Source: an uncultured Paenibacillaceae bacterium (lineage in GTDB: Bacteria > Bacillota > Bacilli > Paenibacillales > K13). From it: a DNA stretch of 64,000 bases. The translations under genes and the position numbers were made by a program. Location of the stretch: assembly GCA_913056365.1 (NCBI GenBank), contig CAJXLT010000002.1, positions 620,001-684,000 of the forward strand. Direction: 5' to 3'. Below the pieces are notes generated by a model. The model had not been told where the DNA came from and searched no databases. It saw only the letters and a list, made by a program, of their open reading frames with translations. Each line of letters begins with the position of its first letter. The stretch's first letter is position 1. This document shows positions 1-8,750 of this stretch, in pieces.

Positions 1-369
1 CGGGAGACGTTCCTATGCAGCATGGGGTTTCATGTCATTTCATTCGCCTACGACGATGTCGCGCATCGTCCAGAGCTATGTATAAATCTGCTGCGTATGG
101 TGCTAAGCAGATTCGAGTCTGCTGACAGGGGCAGCTTAGACCGTACTGCACCTATGGAGCGCGAAATACTACGATATGCAGCATTCCTAGCGAAACCCTT
201 CCGCCCGATCGATGTATCACAACGGTTCGACATGAACCATCGAACGACAGTTAGGCATCTCAAACAGCTTTGTCAGAAGGGATGGCTGCACCCTATTACT
301 CGTTCTACAGGTCAACGTATTCTGTATTACGAATTGACGAAGCAAGGATTGGACAACGGTCTTCTGTAA
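1..369 (+). CDS. C-terminal part of an unrecognised winged-helix protein (5' end outside window)
   Basis: The reading frame is open to the left edge, so this is a 3' fragment of about 122 codons; the ATG at 22 is probably internal. The visible part has a segment ending in YDDVAHRPELC and LLRMVLSRF, the kind of C-terminal edge seen after small PD-(D/E)XK nuclease-like domains. A helix-turn-helix/winged-helix module follows, about 60 residues long (ILRYAAFLAKPFRPIDVS, then a recognition-helix-like NHRTTVRHLKQLCQKGWL). A DNA-binding role is inferred from this module; the nuclease-like reading is weak because the expected catalytic residues lie outside the window. It could equally be a plain transcriptional regulator. 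Confidence 0.6.
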   Translation, partial: RETFLCSMGFHVISFAYDDVAHRPELCINLLRMVLSRFESADRGSLDRTAPMEREILRYAAFLAKPFRPIDVSQRFDMNHRTTVRHLKQLCQKGWLHPITRSTGQRILYYELTKQGLDNGLL

Positions 370-387
370 AATGAGGAAACAGGGATG

Positions 388-410
388 CTAAGTGTATTTC
401 ATACATCTAG
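388..410. repeat. Short palindrome with CTAAGTGTAT / ATACATCTAG arms
   Basis: An imperfect inverted repeat (8 of 10 arm positions pair) with a 3-base loop starts about 20 bases after the stop codon of the preceding gene. Its right arm (ATACATCTAG) recurs exactly at 566-575 as the right end of a much larger hairpin. It may serve as terminator or operator. There is no clear T-tract. Confidence 0.45.
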
Positions 411-500
411 TTTTATTCGGAATCAAAGAAATTACGATATTAACTGCAAAAACTGCAGTTAGTTTTCGGCATTTTAACATTTCCAGAGGAATCCAGGAAT

Positions 501-575
501 CTAAATGTACATTGTGCAGGTAGATGAGGAAAATCGCCATATATCTACCAAACTACCTGCACAAAATACATCTAG
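501..575. repeat. Long inverted repeat, 23-base arms around a 29-base loop
   Basis: Arms 501-523 and 553-575 pair at 20 of 23 positions. The inner 12 bases (TTGTGCAGGTAG at 512-523 and its complement at 553-564) match perfectly. A competing inner pair (GTAGAT at 520-525 with ATCTAC at 542-547) would allow an alternative fold. The stretch 370-584 contains no gene that I can support; it holds this structure and the smaller palindrome at 388-410. It lies between a plus-strand gene end and a minus-strand gene end, so a bidirectional terminator is possible, but neither side has a U-tract. Confidence 0.6.
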
Positions 576-584
576 TGGTACGAG

Positions 585-1748
585 TTAAGCAAGACACTGG
601 AATTCATTCCGAACTTGTTGCAGCAACGATGGGTTCTCCAGCAGATCGCAGCCGGTCCAAGCCAAAGCCTTCGCGCCCATCAGCATGGCATCCATGCCCC
701 GTTCACTGCCAGCCGCTTCGCGAAATTCCGGTGTGTGAAGCGCAAAGGGACAGTCTGCAATCTGAATGTAAGGATGGATGGCAGCTGTGCGGTAACTGAC
801 ATTGCCAAGATCAATGGAGCCGCCTGCCTGCCCATTCTGAATGGCTTCAGACTCTACACCAAGCTGAATCAAATTGTCCGTAAAACATTGCGACAATGCC
901 TCATTCGTGCGCATGTCATCATAGCTCAGCTCATAGTTCGATACTTGCCAGCGGCAACCTGTTGCTATTGCTGCAGATTCTGCGCAAGCCTTTACTTTAT
1001 TGACCGTCTCCTGCAATGTGGCTTTACTGCCGGCTCGCACGTAGAACCTGGCTTGCGTACAATCTGGAATAATATTTGGTGCCTCGCCACCCTTACTAAT
1101 GATACCGTGTACCCGAACAGTGCCTGGCAGCTGTTGACGAAGTGCATTCACACTGTTGAACAATTGGATGACCGCATCCAACGCATTGATCCCCTCCTCG
1201 GGATTTGCCGCTGCATGCGCTGCTTTGCCGTAATAATCAAATTGGAGCGCTTCCATAGCCATTGAGCTGCCGCTTCGCTCATAATGGGAGAATGGATGGA
1301 TCATCATCGCAGCATCTATCCCGTCGAACAAGCCTTGTTCAGCCATCGTCACCTTGGCACCGCTTGTTTCCTCAGCAGGTGTGCCGAATACGTAGACTTG
1401 TCCACCGTGCTCGTCTACGGCCTCACGTAACGCAATAGCGGCAGCCACACTCGCAACGCCAATCAAGTTATGACCACATGCATGACCGAGCTCCGGTAAC
1501 GCATCATACTCCGACAAATAGGCTATAGCTGGACCCGACCTTCCCGAATCATACACAGCTGTGAATGCGGTCGCCAGTCCTGCTGTGCCCTTGCTTATCT
1601 TAAAGCCATAACCAGCGAGCAATTCCGTCAATCGGGAAGAAGCCTCATGCTCACGATGACCTAGCTCCGGTTGCTCCCAGATTGCTCGGCTTACAGCTGT
1701 TAACTCAGTTCTATGTGAATCCACGAACTTAGCAATTGCTGCTTTCAT
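585..1748 (-). CDS. M20-family metallopeptidase / amidohydrolase (AbgB/HipO-like)
   Basis: This 387-residue protein is a probable zinc- or manganese-dependent amidohydrolase that cleaves N-acyl or peptide bonds of small substrates in the cytoplasm. Family signatures are EYDALPELGHACGHN at residues 80-94 (Cys91 and His93 are expected metal ligands), PAEETSGAK at 124-132 with the glutamate pair, and HPFSH at 151-155. A dimerisation-type domain follows (FDYYGKAAHAAANPE). Length is normal for the M20D group. The start is an ATG with AGGAGGGG ten bases upstream. It faces the preceding gene tail-to-tail and sits alone beyond the end of the apt operon. The substrate cannot be told from sequence; p-aminobenzoyl-glutamate, N-acyl amino acids and dipeptides are all options. 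Confidence 0.85.
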   Translation of the reverse strand: MKAAIAKFVDSHRTELTAVSRAIWEQPELGHREHEASSRLTELLAGYGFKISKGTAGLATAFTAVYDSGRSGPAIAYLSEYDALPELGHACGHNLIGVASVAAAIALREAVDEHGGQVYVFGTPAEETSGAKVTMAEQGLFDGIDAAMMIHPFSHYERSGSSMAMEALQFDYYGKAAHAAANPEEGINALDAVIQLFNSVNALRQQLPGTVRVHGIISKGGEAPNIIPDCTQARFYVRAGSKATLQETVNKVKACAESAAIATGCRWQVSNYELSYDDMRTNEALSQCFTDNLIQLGVESEAIQNGQAGGSIDLGNVSYRTAAIHPYIQIADCPFALHTPEFREAAGSERGMDAMLMGAKALAWTGCDLLENPSLLQQVRNEFQCLA

Positions 1749-1838
1749 GATGGTTCATCCCCTCCTTGCTTCAATTATTAAGTAAGGAGACGTATCATCC
1801 ATCATGATTCGCCTCCTCATCTGTCGTCCTTGTATGGT

Positions 1839-1891
1839 CCCCGCGAAAGTATTCAGAATCTGCTACAGAGAATAGGCTTCACTTTCGTGGG
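1839..1891. repeat. Hairpin element, copy 1 (CCCCGCGAAAGT ... ACTTTCGTGGG)
   Basis: Arms 1839-1850 and 1881-1891 pair apart from one G-T position. The interior carries AGAATAGGCTTC, resembling AGGAATAAGCC in the second copy. Together with the copy at 1905-1959 this makes a tandem pair 66 bases apart between the amidohydrolase start and the apt end. It looks like a dispersed palindromic (REP-like) element rather than a one-off terminator. Confidence 0.6.
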
Positions 1892-1904
1892 ATCTTGTTT
1901 CGGG

Positions 1905-1959
1905 CCCCGCAAAAGTAATAGGAATAAGCCTCCGTGCTTCACTTCACTTTTGTTGTGGG
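1905..1959. repeat. Hairpin element, copy 2 (CCCCGCAAAAGT ... ACTTTTGTTGTGGG), abutting the apt stop
   Basis: Arms 1905-1916 and 1946-1959 pair with a two-base bulge. The element ends four bases from the apt stop codon at 1964-1966, so on the minus strand it is placed where the apt transcript would terminate. No long U-tract follows. The arm sequence is almost the same as that of copy 1. The rest of 1749-1963 holds only the amidohydrolase ribosome binding site. Confidence 0.6.
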
Positions 1960-1963
1960 TGTC

Positions 1964-2476
1964 TTAGTATTGCATTAATGTGAATATATCAACTCCTGGC
2001 ATCTTGCTTCGCCCGTCCAAATAACTCAGCTCGATCATAAAAGCAGCGCCTACAACCTCGCCGCCTAGCTGGCCGACCAAGTCCAGGCAGGTTGCAATCG
2101 TACCACCTGTCGCCAGCAGATCGTCTGCAATGAGTACGCGTTGCCCCCGCTCCACGGCATCCTTATGCATAGCCAGCTTATCCTTGCCGTATTCCAGTTC
2201 ATAGCTCGCCTCAATAGTATCCCACGGTAACTTGCCGCTTTTGCGGATCGGAACGAATGCCACGCCTAACGCGTAAGCGAGCGGTGCGCCTACTACGAAG
2301 CCTCTTGCCTCAGGTCCAGCGATAACATCAATGTCCAAGTGCTTAACCTGCTCGGCTATTGCGTCGATTGAAGCTCGATATGCCTCGCCATTCTTCAATA
2401 GTGTCGTAATATCCTTAAAGCGAACACCGGGTTGCGGGAAATCTTCAATCACGCGAATATGTTCTTTGAAATTCAT
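1964..2476 (-). CDS. apt: Adenine phosphoribosyltransferase
   Basis: Purine salvage: adenine plus PRPP gives AMP plus pyrophosphate, in the cytoplasm. The protein is 170 residues, the usual length. The PRPP-binding loop VLIADDLLATGGT is at residues 114-126, with the substrate-side segment AGPEARGFVVGAPLAY at 53-68. The ATG overlaps the recJ stop by four bases (ATGA), so the two are translationally coupled. In many Bacillales relA follows apt; here the operon ends at the hairpin elements instead. Confidence 0.97.
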   Translation of the reverse strand: MNFKEHIRVIEDFPQPGVRFKDITTLLKNGEAYRASIDAIAEQVKHLDIDVIAGPEARGFVVGAPLAYALGVAFVPIRKSGKLPWDTIEASYELEYGKDKLAMHKDAVERGQRVLIADDLLATGGTIATCLDLVGQLGGEVVGAAFMIELSYLDGRSKMPGVDIFTLMQY

Positions 2477-4917
2477 ACTGCATCCTCCGTTACTGATGAA
2501 TTAATAGCATCCGATTGATGATCATGCGCCGGGATCGAATCGAGAACCCAATCACGAATTTGATCTGCTGATGAGCTGACGAGCAGCTCTGCAGTGCGGG
2601 CTAACGCCTTCCGTCTTCGGAATGCTGGCGATTCGGATAAATCCTTCTTGGCCGGCTTCGCAACAATATGAAGGCTGGCATCCGCACGTTCTACGAATCC
2701 TAACTCTGCAAAAACTTCAATAGTAAAACTTGCAACCTCTTGAGAAACCCTGCACTTTCTAGCAAGTGCGCTAAGCCAAGCTTCTTCGTTCGTCCATACC
2801 TGCTTCGTACAGAGCAAACCGTAAATTTGCTTGAAAATGGTACGGTCCGGCATGTGCCATGCAGCATGATCCGGTTCGCCGAGCAGTACATAAATACGTT
2901 CCACGCAACTGCACCTTGACAGAAGCAAGGATAAGTCTTCCAAGCGGTGCGGAAGCCCGACAAGCACTAGATCTGTAAAGCTGTATGCTTGCACAGAGAC
3001 ATGAGATTCCATATCATGAGCAGATGGAGCCAGCTGCCCATCAGCAGCAAGCCAAGCTAAGTCTGCATTCACAGCATCAGCTTGTCCGCGCCAATATACC
3101 GCCTCGTCTTGTCCAAGATGGCCAAGCAGAATGATGCCTGATCGTCCGTCTAGCTCCCTCAGCAACCGACTGATCCGTTGAGATTCCTTCCTATCCCCCC
3201 GCCAATCAAACACTTGCACATGAGGCACCTGCATGTCTTGAACCATGAGCTGCGGCTTGCGGCTGCCGTTCCACTCATTGATCGTGATTTCGGCCAATAC
3301 ATCTAGTGAGGCCGAAGGCGAAATTCGCCCTGCAGCCTCACCCGCACCGAAAGCAATTGCCTCTGCTCTAGCAGATGCGGAGCGCAGCTTGAGCCGCAAA
3401 TGACTGCCGTCTTTCCCTAGCTGGCGCAGCTCTTCAATAGCAACCTGTCTCAAGACAAAGCGCGGAAGCGGATTGTTCATGCCGAACGGGGCCAGCTTCT
3501 CTAATTCAGCAACAGTTTCGAGCGTTATATCGTTAAGCTGACATTCCCCATCCGCTATGAACGTAGGTTGTAAGTCTTCCTTGCTAAGCTGCTCGACTGC
3601 TAACTGCTCCAATGCCTCTGCGAATGCCGGAATTCGCTCCGCCTTCAGCGTCATGCCCGCAGCAGCCTGATGCCCACCGTAATGCTCCAACAGATGATTG
3701 CATGCTGTTAGCGCAGCGTACAAGTCGAAGCCGTCAATCGAACGCGCTGATCCCTTCGCCAAACCTGTTGTCTGATCGATGCACAGCACGACTGACGGGC
3801 GATAATAGAAATCTGTCAGCTTCGAAGAAACGATACCGGCAACACCAACATTCCAGCCTTCCTTCGCGACAACAATGCTTCGGTGTTCTGGCGAATTCCC
3901 TTGATCAACTATGATTGCCTTAGCTTCTTGCAGCATATCCTGTACGAGCTGCTGCCGTTCCGTATTGCATGCATCCAAATCTTGCGCAAGCTGATCTGCA
4001 TCATGCGCTGATGCAGTCGTAAGCAGCTCCACTGCTGGCAGCGCACTGTCCAATCGACCTCCCGCATTGATACGGGGACCAAGAGAGTAGCCGATGTGCG
4101 TGGAAGTCAGTCGTTTGCCAGACAAGCCCGCAACCGCAGTTAATGCGCGAATACCAGGGAGCGGATCGGTCTCCATCGCAGCAAGACCTGCTCTGACAAT
4201 CGCCCTGTTCTCGTCTACGAGCGGCATCAGATCTGCTACCGTCCCGATTGCCGCAACCTGCAGCCATTGCGGTCGAAGCTCCCCTGTCAGTGCTTGCGCC
4301 AGCTTCAGCGCAACACCGACACCTGCCAAGCCCTTGAACGGATACGGACAATCCTTACGCTTCGGATTGATCAGTGCCAGCGCATCCGGCAATTGATCCG
4401 GCGGTTCATGATGATCCGTCACAATGACCTCCAAGCCAAGCTCATTCGCATAGGCGATCTGCTCTACCGCGCTGATCCCATTGTCCACCGTAATCAGCAG
4501 ATCAATCTGATGCTCCTTCGCAGTATCGATTGCCTGCTTGTTCAAGCCGTATCCTTCAACTTGACGATGCGGGATATAGATGTCGAATTCAGCATCTAGC
4601 TCCTTCAACAGATACACCATCAATGATGTTGAACTAACCCCATCCGCATCGTAATCACCATAGACCCGAATCCGTTCTCTACGCGTAATTGCTGAACGGA
4701 TACGATCTACTGCTTGCTGCATGTCGCGCATGGTGAAAGGATCCTCGTATGGATCGTCCGTACCCGACAAGAACGCTTTCACTTCTTCAGCCGAAAGTAT
4801 ACCCCGCAGCATCAAGCAATGGGCCAACAAGCGAGAGATTCCAGCTTCCTCGGCCAGCTTGTTCACCGCAGACTGATCTGTTGTCTGTATGTTCCATCTT
4901 GCCTTTGCATGTAGCAA
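2473..4917 (-). CDS. recJ: Single-stranded-DNA-specific 5'-3' exonuclease RecJ
   Basis: The predicted protein has 814 residues. RecJ degrades single-stranded DNA in recombination and mismatch repair. Phosphoesterase motifs are DYDADG (88-93), VDNG (144-147) and DHH (168-170), followed by the DHHA1 part with GGHQAAAGMT and a longer C-terminal region than in E. coli RecJ, typical of Bacillales. I chose a TTG start at 4917 because AAGGAGG (4925-4931 on the plus strand) sits seven bases upstream and the protein then begins LHAKARWNI as in relatives. The longer frame to 4968 lacks such a site. It is followed by apt and preceded by the CDF transporter gene. Confidence 0.96.
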   Translation of the reverse strand: MLHAKARWNIQTTDQSAVNKLAEEAGISRLLAHCLMLRGILSAEEVKAFLSGTDDPYEDPFTMRDMQQAVDRIRSAITRRERIRVYGDYDADGVSSTSLMVYLLKELDAEFDIYIPHRQVEGYGLNKQAIDTAKEHQIDLLITVDNGISAVEQIAYANELGLEVIVTDHHEPPDQLPDALALINPKRKDCPYPFKGLAGVGVALKLAQALTGELRPQWLQVAAIGTVADLMPLVDENRAIVRAGLAAMETDPLPGIRALTAVAGLSGKRLTSTHIGYSLGPRINAGGRLDSALPAVELLTTASAHDADQLAQDLDACNTERQQLVQDMLQEAKAIIVDQGNSPEHRSIVVAKEGWNVGVAGIVSSKLTDFYYRPSVVLCIDQTTGLAKGSARSIDGFDLYAALTACNHLLEHYGGHQAAAGMTLKAERIPAFAEALEQLAVEQLSKEDLQPTFIADGECQLNDITLETVAELEKLAPFGMNNPLPRFVLRQVAIEELRQLGKDGSHLRLKLRSASARAEAIAFGAGEAAGRISPSASLDVLAEITINEWNGSRKPQLMVQDMQVPHVQVFDWRGDRKESQRISRLLRELDGRSGIILLGHLGQDEAVYWRGQADAVNADLAWLAADGQLAPSAHDMESHVSVQAYSFTDLVLVGLPHRLEDLSLLLSRCSCVERIYVLLGEPDHAAWHMPDRTIFKQIYGLLCTKQVWTNEEAWLSALARKCRVSQEVASFTIEVFAELGFVERADASLHIVAKPAKKDLSESPAFRRRKALARTAELLVSSSADQIRDWVLDSIPAHDHQSDAINSSVTEDAV

Positions 4918-5023
4918 CCGATCGCCTCCTTCCCATTCAACCATCCGTATTTCATCGGCTAAGCACAAAGACAGGGCTGTGCCTCAAGCCACAATTCCGG
5001 CTTCAGGCCAACCCCTCGTCAGA

Positions 5024-5983
5024 CTAATGAATAATCGTCGGTTGGTCATTGCGGTCGGTATCTACCGTGCTTTTGTACGGATAACCTGGATCGTACGGAT
5101 TTACATGTACGAATACGTCACTCACATGCGAAAACTTCGAGAGCAAATAATGCTTTACCATCTTGGCAATATCATGACCTTCCATTACCGTAATCTTCGG
5201 ATTCACACTAATCTTCGTGTCAACGATCACATAATGCCCATGTTCACGTGCCCGCAGTTCATTCACCGCGATCACGCCCTTCACCCGTTCAACTGCTTCT
5301 GTCAGTTCCTTGGCCTCGTCCTCATGCAGAACATGATCCATCGTTGTATGAATCGAGTCCATAATTAGTCGATATCCCATACGCAGTACGAGCAGTGACA
5401 CAAGAATGCCCGCGATCGGATCCAGATAATACATCCATGAATAGCCCAAGTATACACCTAGCAGCGCTCCACCTACACCGATAAGTGCTGCAATCGATGA
5501 GAATACGTCTGATCGATGCTCCCAAGCATTCGCAATCAAAGCCTGACTAGACAGCTTCTTGCCCAAGCGAATCTTATATTGAAACATTGCTTCCTTCGCG
5601 ATAATGGAGAATACAATTACCGCAATCGCCCAGCCGTAATAAGCGGATGGCGCCTCCATACCGTTATATATGGCTTGGACAGCAGAAATACCCACCTCAA
5701 TGCCGACCAGCAGTAAGAGCATCGAGACGATGATCGCTGCAATGGATTCCGCTTTGCCGTGACCGTAAGGATGATCAGAATCAGGCGGCTTCTTCGCTGC
5801 TTTCAATCCGATCAACACCGCAGCTGAACCGGCGACATCAGAGGCAGAGTGCGCCGCATCAGCAATCAGCGCTTTACTGTTCGACACATAGCCTACCCCG
5901 CCCTTCAGCGCGGCCAGTGCAAGATTGCCGACAATTCCGATCCAAGCGGCGAACTCCGCCTTAGGAAAGCGTTGATCTGTCAT
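5024..5983 (-). CDS. Cation diffusion facilitator (CDF) family metal transporter
   Basis: This 319-residue membrane protein probably exports divalent metal (Zn, Mn, Fe or Co) in exchange for protons. Six membrane segments are predictable. The metal site of the second segment is visible as ADAAHSASD (residues 41-49), and HPYGHGKAE (71-79) matches the family signature. A C-terminal cytoplasmic domain (about 210-300) ends in FSHVSDVFVHVNP, the usual dimerising ferredoxin-like fold with metal-binding histidines. The gene sits between secF and recJ in a minus-strand run. The metal cannot be assigned from sequence. Confidence 0.92.
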   Translation of the reverse strand: MTDQRFPKAEFAAWIGIVGNLALAALKGGVGYVSNSKALIADAAHSASDVAGSAAVLIGLKAAKKPPDSDHPYGHGKAESIAAIIVSMLLLLVGIEVGISAVQAIYNGMEAPSAYYGWAIAVIVFSIIAKEAMFQYKIRLGKKLSSQALIANAWEHRSDVFSSIAALIGVGGALLGVYLGYSWMYYLDPIAGILVSLLVLRMGYRLIMDSIHTTMDHVLHEDEAKELTEAVERVKGVIAVNELRAREHGHYVIVDTKISVNPKITVMEGHDIAKMVKHYLLSKFSHVSDVFVHVNPYDPGYPYKSTVDTDRNDQPTIIH

Positions 5984-6021
5984 GAGGTCACTCCTTGTTC
6001 AGAAAGTCTGATATTGATTCC

Positions 6022-6930
6022 TTATGCTGATTTTGCGGCAGCGATTTTCTTCAATGATCTGGCCTTCAATTCCAGCCAAATCTGGCTTCCAATGAAGATC
6101 GATGAATACGCGCCGGCCATTAAACCAATAAGCATAGCAAGTGAGAACAGCCGTAATGATTCGCTGCCGAAGATGAACAGGGCTAATGCTGCGAACAGAA
6201 CCGTGACCGTCGTATTGATCGAACGCGTGAGTGTCTGCCATATACTCTGATTGACCAATGCGGCCAAATCATCCACATGCTTGATCTTCGCCTTCTTCAA
6301 GTTTTCTCTGATTCGGTCGAAGACGACAATCGTATCATTAATCGAATACCCGATAATCGTCAATACAGCCGCAACAAACGGCAAATTCACTTCCAAGCGG
6401 AAGATCGAAAATATACTGACAACTATGAATGCATCATGGAACAATGCGACGATCGATGCAAACGCAAAGCGCCATTCGAAGCGAATGCTGACATAAATGA
6501 TAATGCCGATGCTTGCTATGGCTACAGCAATAATAGCCTTCTGCCCTAATTCCTTCGCCATGCCCGCATCAACCGTATTCTCTTCATAAGAAACGGCCTC
6601 ACCGAACGTTGATTTGAAGGAATCAATTAAGCCTGTTCGCTCATCATCTGTCAACACCTTGTCAAACCGAACACTGACACGGTCATTATCCCCGCCAATC
6701 GTCAATTCAGGCGGTACCGCCATCCCTGCATCCTGGAATGTGGCTTCAGCCTCCTCTTTCGTAAGAGAAGTGCCAACGGAAATATCCAATCGTGAGCCTG
6801 AAGTAAAGTCCACTCCGTAGCTCAAACCGGCAACGAGCAATGCTACAATCCCGATAAGTGTAATAACCGAAGAGATAAGGAAGAATCTGCGGCGAACACT
6901 AACAAAGTCATACTTCAAATTATAATTCAC
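6022..6930 (-). CDS. secF: Protein translocase subunit SecF
   Basis: This 302-residue membrane protein works with SecD to drive late steps of Sec-dependent export using the proton gradient. It shows the N-terminal membrane segment, the periplasmic-type motif GVDFTSGSRLDI near residue 40, and five C-terminal segments including the conserved VLTIIGYSINDTIVVFDRIREN. SecD and SecF are fused in Bacillus subtilis; here they are separate and overlap by 11 bases, so coupled translation is likely. The CDF gene follows. Confidence 0.96.
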   Translation of the reverse strand: MNYNLKYDFVSVRRRFFLISSVITLIGIVALLVAGLSYGVDFTSGSRLDISVGTSLTKEEAEATFQDAGMAVPPELTIGGDNDRVSVRFDKVLTDDERTGLIDSFKSTFGEAVSYEENTVDAGMAKELGQKAIIAVAIASIGIIIYVSIRFEWRFAFASIVALFHDAFIVVSIFSIFRLEVNLPFVAAVLTIIGYSINDTIVVFDRIRENLKKAKIKHVDDLAALVNQSIWQTLTRSINTTVTVLFAALALFIFGSESLRLFSLAMLIGLMAGAYSSIFIGSQIWLELKARSLKKIAAAKSA

Positions 6931-8179
6931 TGATTTCCTCCTCCTTAACCCCGAAGTATGCCGGCTTTGTTGTCAATCGACCGCGTATCAAGAGATGCAG
7001 CAGCCATCTGGACAACAACACATTCGTCACCATACTTACTAGAATACTGAAAATCAGCGTCAAGGCAAATCCTTGTACGAGACCCGTTCCAATGTAGTAC
7101 AGCACAATTGCAGCCAATATCGTCGTTATGTTCGCATCGAGTATTGTCCGCAACGAATTGCGCGAACCTGCACGCAAGGAGGAGAACAGCGACTTGCCGC
7201 TGCGAATTTCCTCCTTAATCCGTTCGAATGTTAATATGTTCGCATCCACCGCCATACCTAGCCCAAGTACCAACGCCGCAATCCCCGGAAGCGTTAGTGT
7301 CGCCTTCATCCAGTACATAACTAGCAGCAGCATCCACGTATATGCAACCAAGGTTACACCGGCCACTACCCCTGGAAGACGATAGAAAAATAACATGAAG
7401 AGCAAGATGACAACAGAACCGATCGTTGCCGCTAGAAGTGTCTGTTCCAATGACATCTGGCCAAGCGTAGCTCCAACACTTTGCGTATACAGTTCCGTCA
7501 GCCGAACTGGCAGCGCTCCTAAATTAATAGTCTGGGCAAGCTGACGCGCCTCTTCAATCGTATCACTGCCTGTTATAGTTGCTGTCCCGTCCCGCAGTAT
7601 CCCTTGTACAACTGGTGCGGATTGCAGTTGATCATCCATGTAAATGGCCAAAGTTTGACCAAGCAGCCGTTCTGTAATCTCCGCGAACTTGTCCGGGTCC
7701 TTCACTTCAATGGCGACGATCGGCAGATTCGTATCCGGATGGAATTCAACCTTCGCACCGCCTTCTACAAAATCGTTGCCGTTCATCTCAATCTTGCAGT
7801 AATCAGTTGGAGATTCGCAGCCCTGACTGCTGCGGAAGGTCAACTCGGCCGGCTTCTTCAGAATCCGGCGAACTTCCTCCTGATTCTCCACGCCCGCCAG
7901 CTTCACTCGAATCCGATTCTCCCCTTCTGGTGTCACTTCGGGCTCTGCTACCTTGTTCGCATTAGCCCGTTGTTCAATACTTCGCGCAGCCTCGCGGAGA
8001 ACATCCTTCGTCAAAGTGCCATTCTCATCGACCGGCTCCGCTTCATACAGAATTTCAAACCCGCCCTTTAAGTCAAGACCCAGTTTGATGTTGTCCACGA
8101 TATGCGGACTCGTGACAGCGATCGTGGCGAACACGGCGCCCACAAGAATAAACAATGCGGCGATTCGCTTGAAATCCAT
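6920..8179 (-). CDS. secD: Protein translocase subunit SecD
   Basis: Partner of SecF. From the ATG at 8179 the protein is 419 residues: one N-terminal membrane segment (FKRIAALFILVGAVFATIAV), the LGLDLKGGFEILYE motif, a large extracytoplasmic domain, and five C-terminal segments with GIAALVLGLGMAVDANILTFERIKEE in pieces typical of SecD. The open frame extends to 8245, but the extra residues are not SecD-like and no better start codon lies between. The likely ribosome site is GGGAG about 13 bases upstream, rather far away. It is separated from comN by a terminator, so it probably has its own promoter within 8180-8256. Confidence 0.95.
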   Translation of the reverse strand: MDFKRIAALFILVGAVFATIAVTSPHIVDNIKLGLDLKGGFEILYEAEPVDENGTLTKDVLREAARSIEQRANANKVAEPEVTPEGENRIRVKLAGVENQEEVRRILKKPAELTFRSSQGCESPTDYCKIEMNGNDFVEGGAKVEFHPDTNLPIVAIEVKDPDKFAEITERLLGQTLAIYMDDQLQSAPVVQGILRDGTATITGSDTIEEARQLAQTINLGALPVRLTELYTQSVGATLGQMSLEQTLLAATIGSVVILLFMLFFYRLPGVVAGVTLVAYTWMLLLVMYWMKATLTLPGIAALVLGLGMAVDANILTFERIKEEIRSGKSLFSSLRAGSRNSLRTILDANITTILAAIVLYYIGTGLVQGFALTLIFSILVSMVTNVLLSRWLLHLLIRGRLTTKPAYFGVKEEEISEL

Positions 8180-8256
8180 TACAAATAACGAGCTCCCTTC
8201 CCAACGTCCCTTATTTTTCAATAGCCCTATTATAAACCAGCGCAAAAATACAAGTC

Positions 8257-8286
8257 AAAAAAACCCTGTCCGCCAGCAGGACAGGG
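8257..8286 (-). terminator. Rho-independent terminator after comN
   Basis: On the minus strand a perfect 8-base-pair stem (CCCTGTCC / GGACAGGG, plus 8264-8271 and 8279-8286) with a 7-base loop is followed by seven T residues. It separates comN from secD. Confidence 0.92.
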
Positions 8287-8299
8287 AACTCATCACAGC

Positions 8300-8602
8300 T
8301 TAGAATTCAATTCCTTTGTAAGCGTTCAATGTCATCTGGTTCATAAACTTCGTAACTTTCAGCGTCAGTATATCATTGACGATTCGATGCAGCTTAGGTG
8401 TCCCCGACTTCGCATAAGCTTCACTGACACAATGCCAAACTTCTACACCTGTCACATGTTCATAGCCGAGCAAGCGGAACTCCTCCGCCTTACTCATACA
8501 AAGCTCCTCGATCACTCGATTCATGTACGCTTCGTCCCATTCTTCCTCCAAGAGAGGCTCCTCATGCTGTTCGCTTGCAACAGGAAGCTGTTCATCTGCC
8601 AT
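8300..8602 (-). CDS. comN: ComN-type post-transcriptional regulator
   Basis: A 100-residue acidic protein with the core LCMSKAEEFRLLGYEHVTG and WHCVSEAYAK, matching the small ComN family (98 residues in B. subtilis). There it affects comE mRNA and interacts with DivIVA at the poles. The position between secD and spoVB is the same as in B. subtilis (secDF-comN-spoVB), which supports the call. The ribosome site before the ATG is weak (GGGGG, about 11 bases upstream). Function here is inferred from homology only. Confidence 0.85.
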   Translation of the reverse strand: MADEQLPVASEQHEEPLLEEEWDEAYMNRVIEELCMSKAEEFRLLGYEHVTGVEVWHCVSEAYAKSGTPKLHRIVNDILTLKVTKFMNQMTLNAYKGIEF

Positions 8603-8750
8603 TATACTCTTAACCCCCGTTCCACTGCCTATCTACTGCGTCTATACTCTATTCGCGATTACCACCGTAATTCCTGCCTGTAGTGTAGCAGCGCTTAGTC
8701 TAAATCAAGTATGGACTTGCATATTCATTAGGAGGGAAAGGGGACGGACT

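Noticed and set aside
524-799. Open frame of 91 codons on the plus strand inside the long inverted repeat
   Set aside because: It runs antisense into the amidohydrolase gene, has no ribosome site and its composition follows the shadow of that gene.
615-1265. 216-codon plus-strand frame opposite the M20 amidohydrolase
   Set aside because: Shadow frame with cysteine- and arginine-rich improbable composition; the opposite strand has a clear family match with catalytic motifs.
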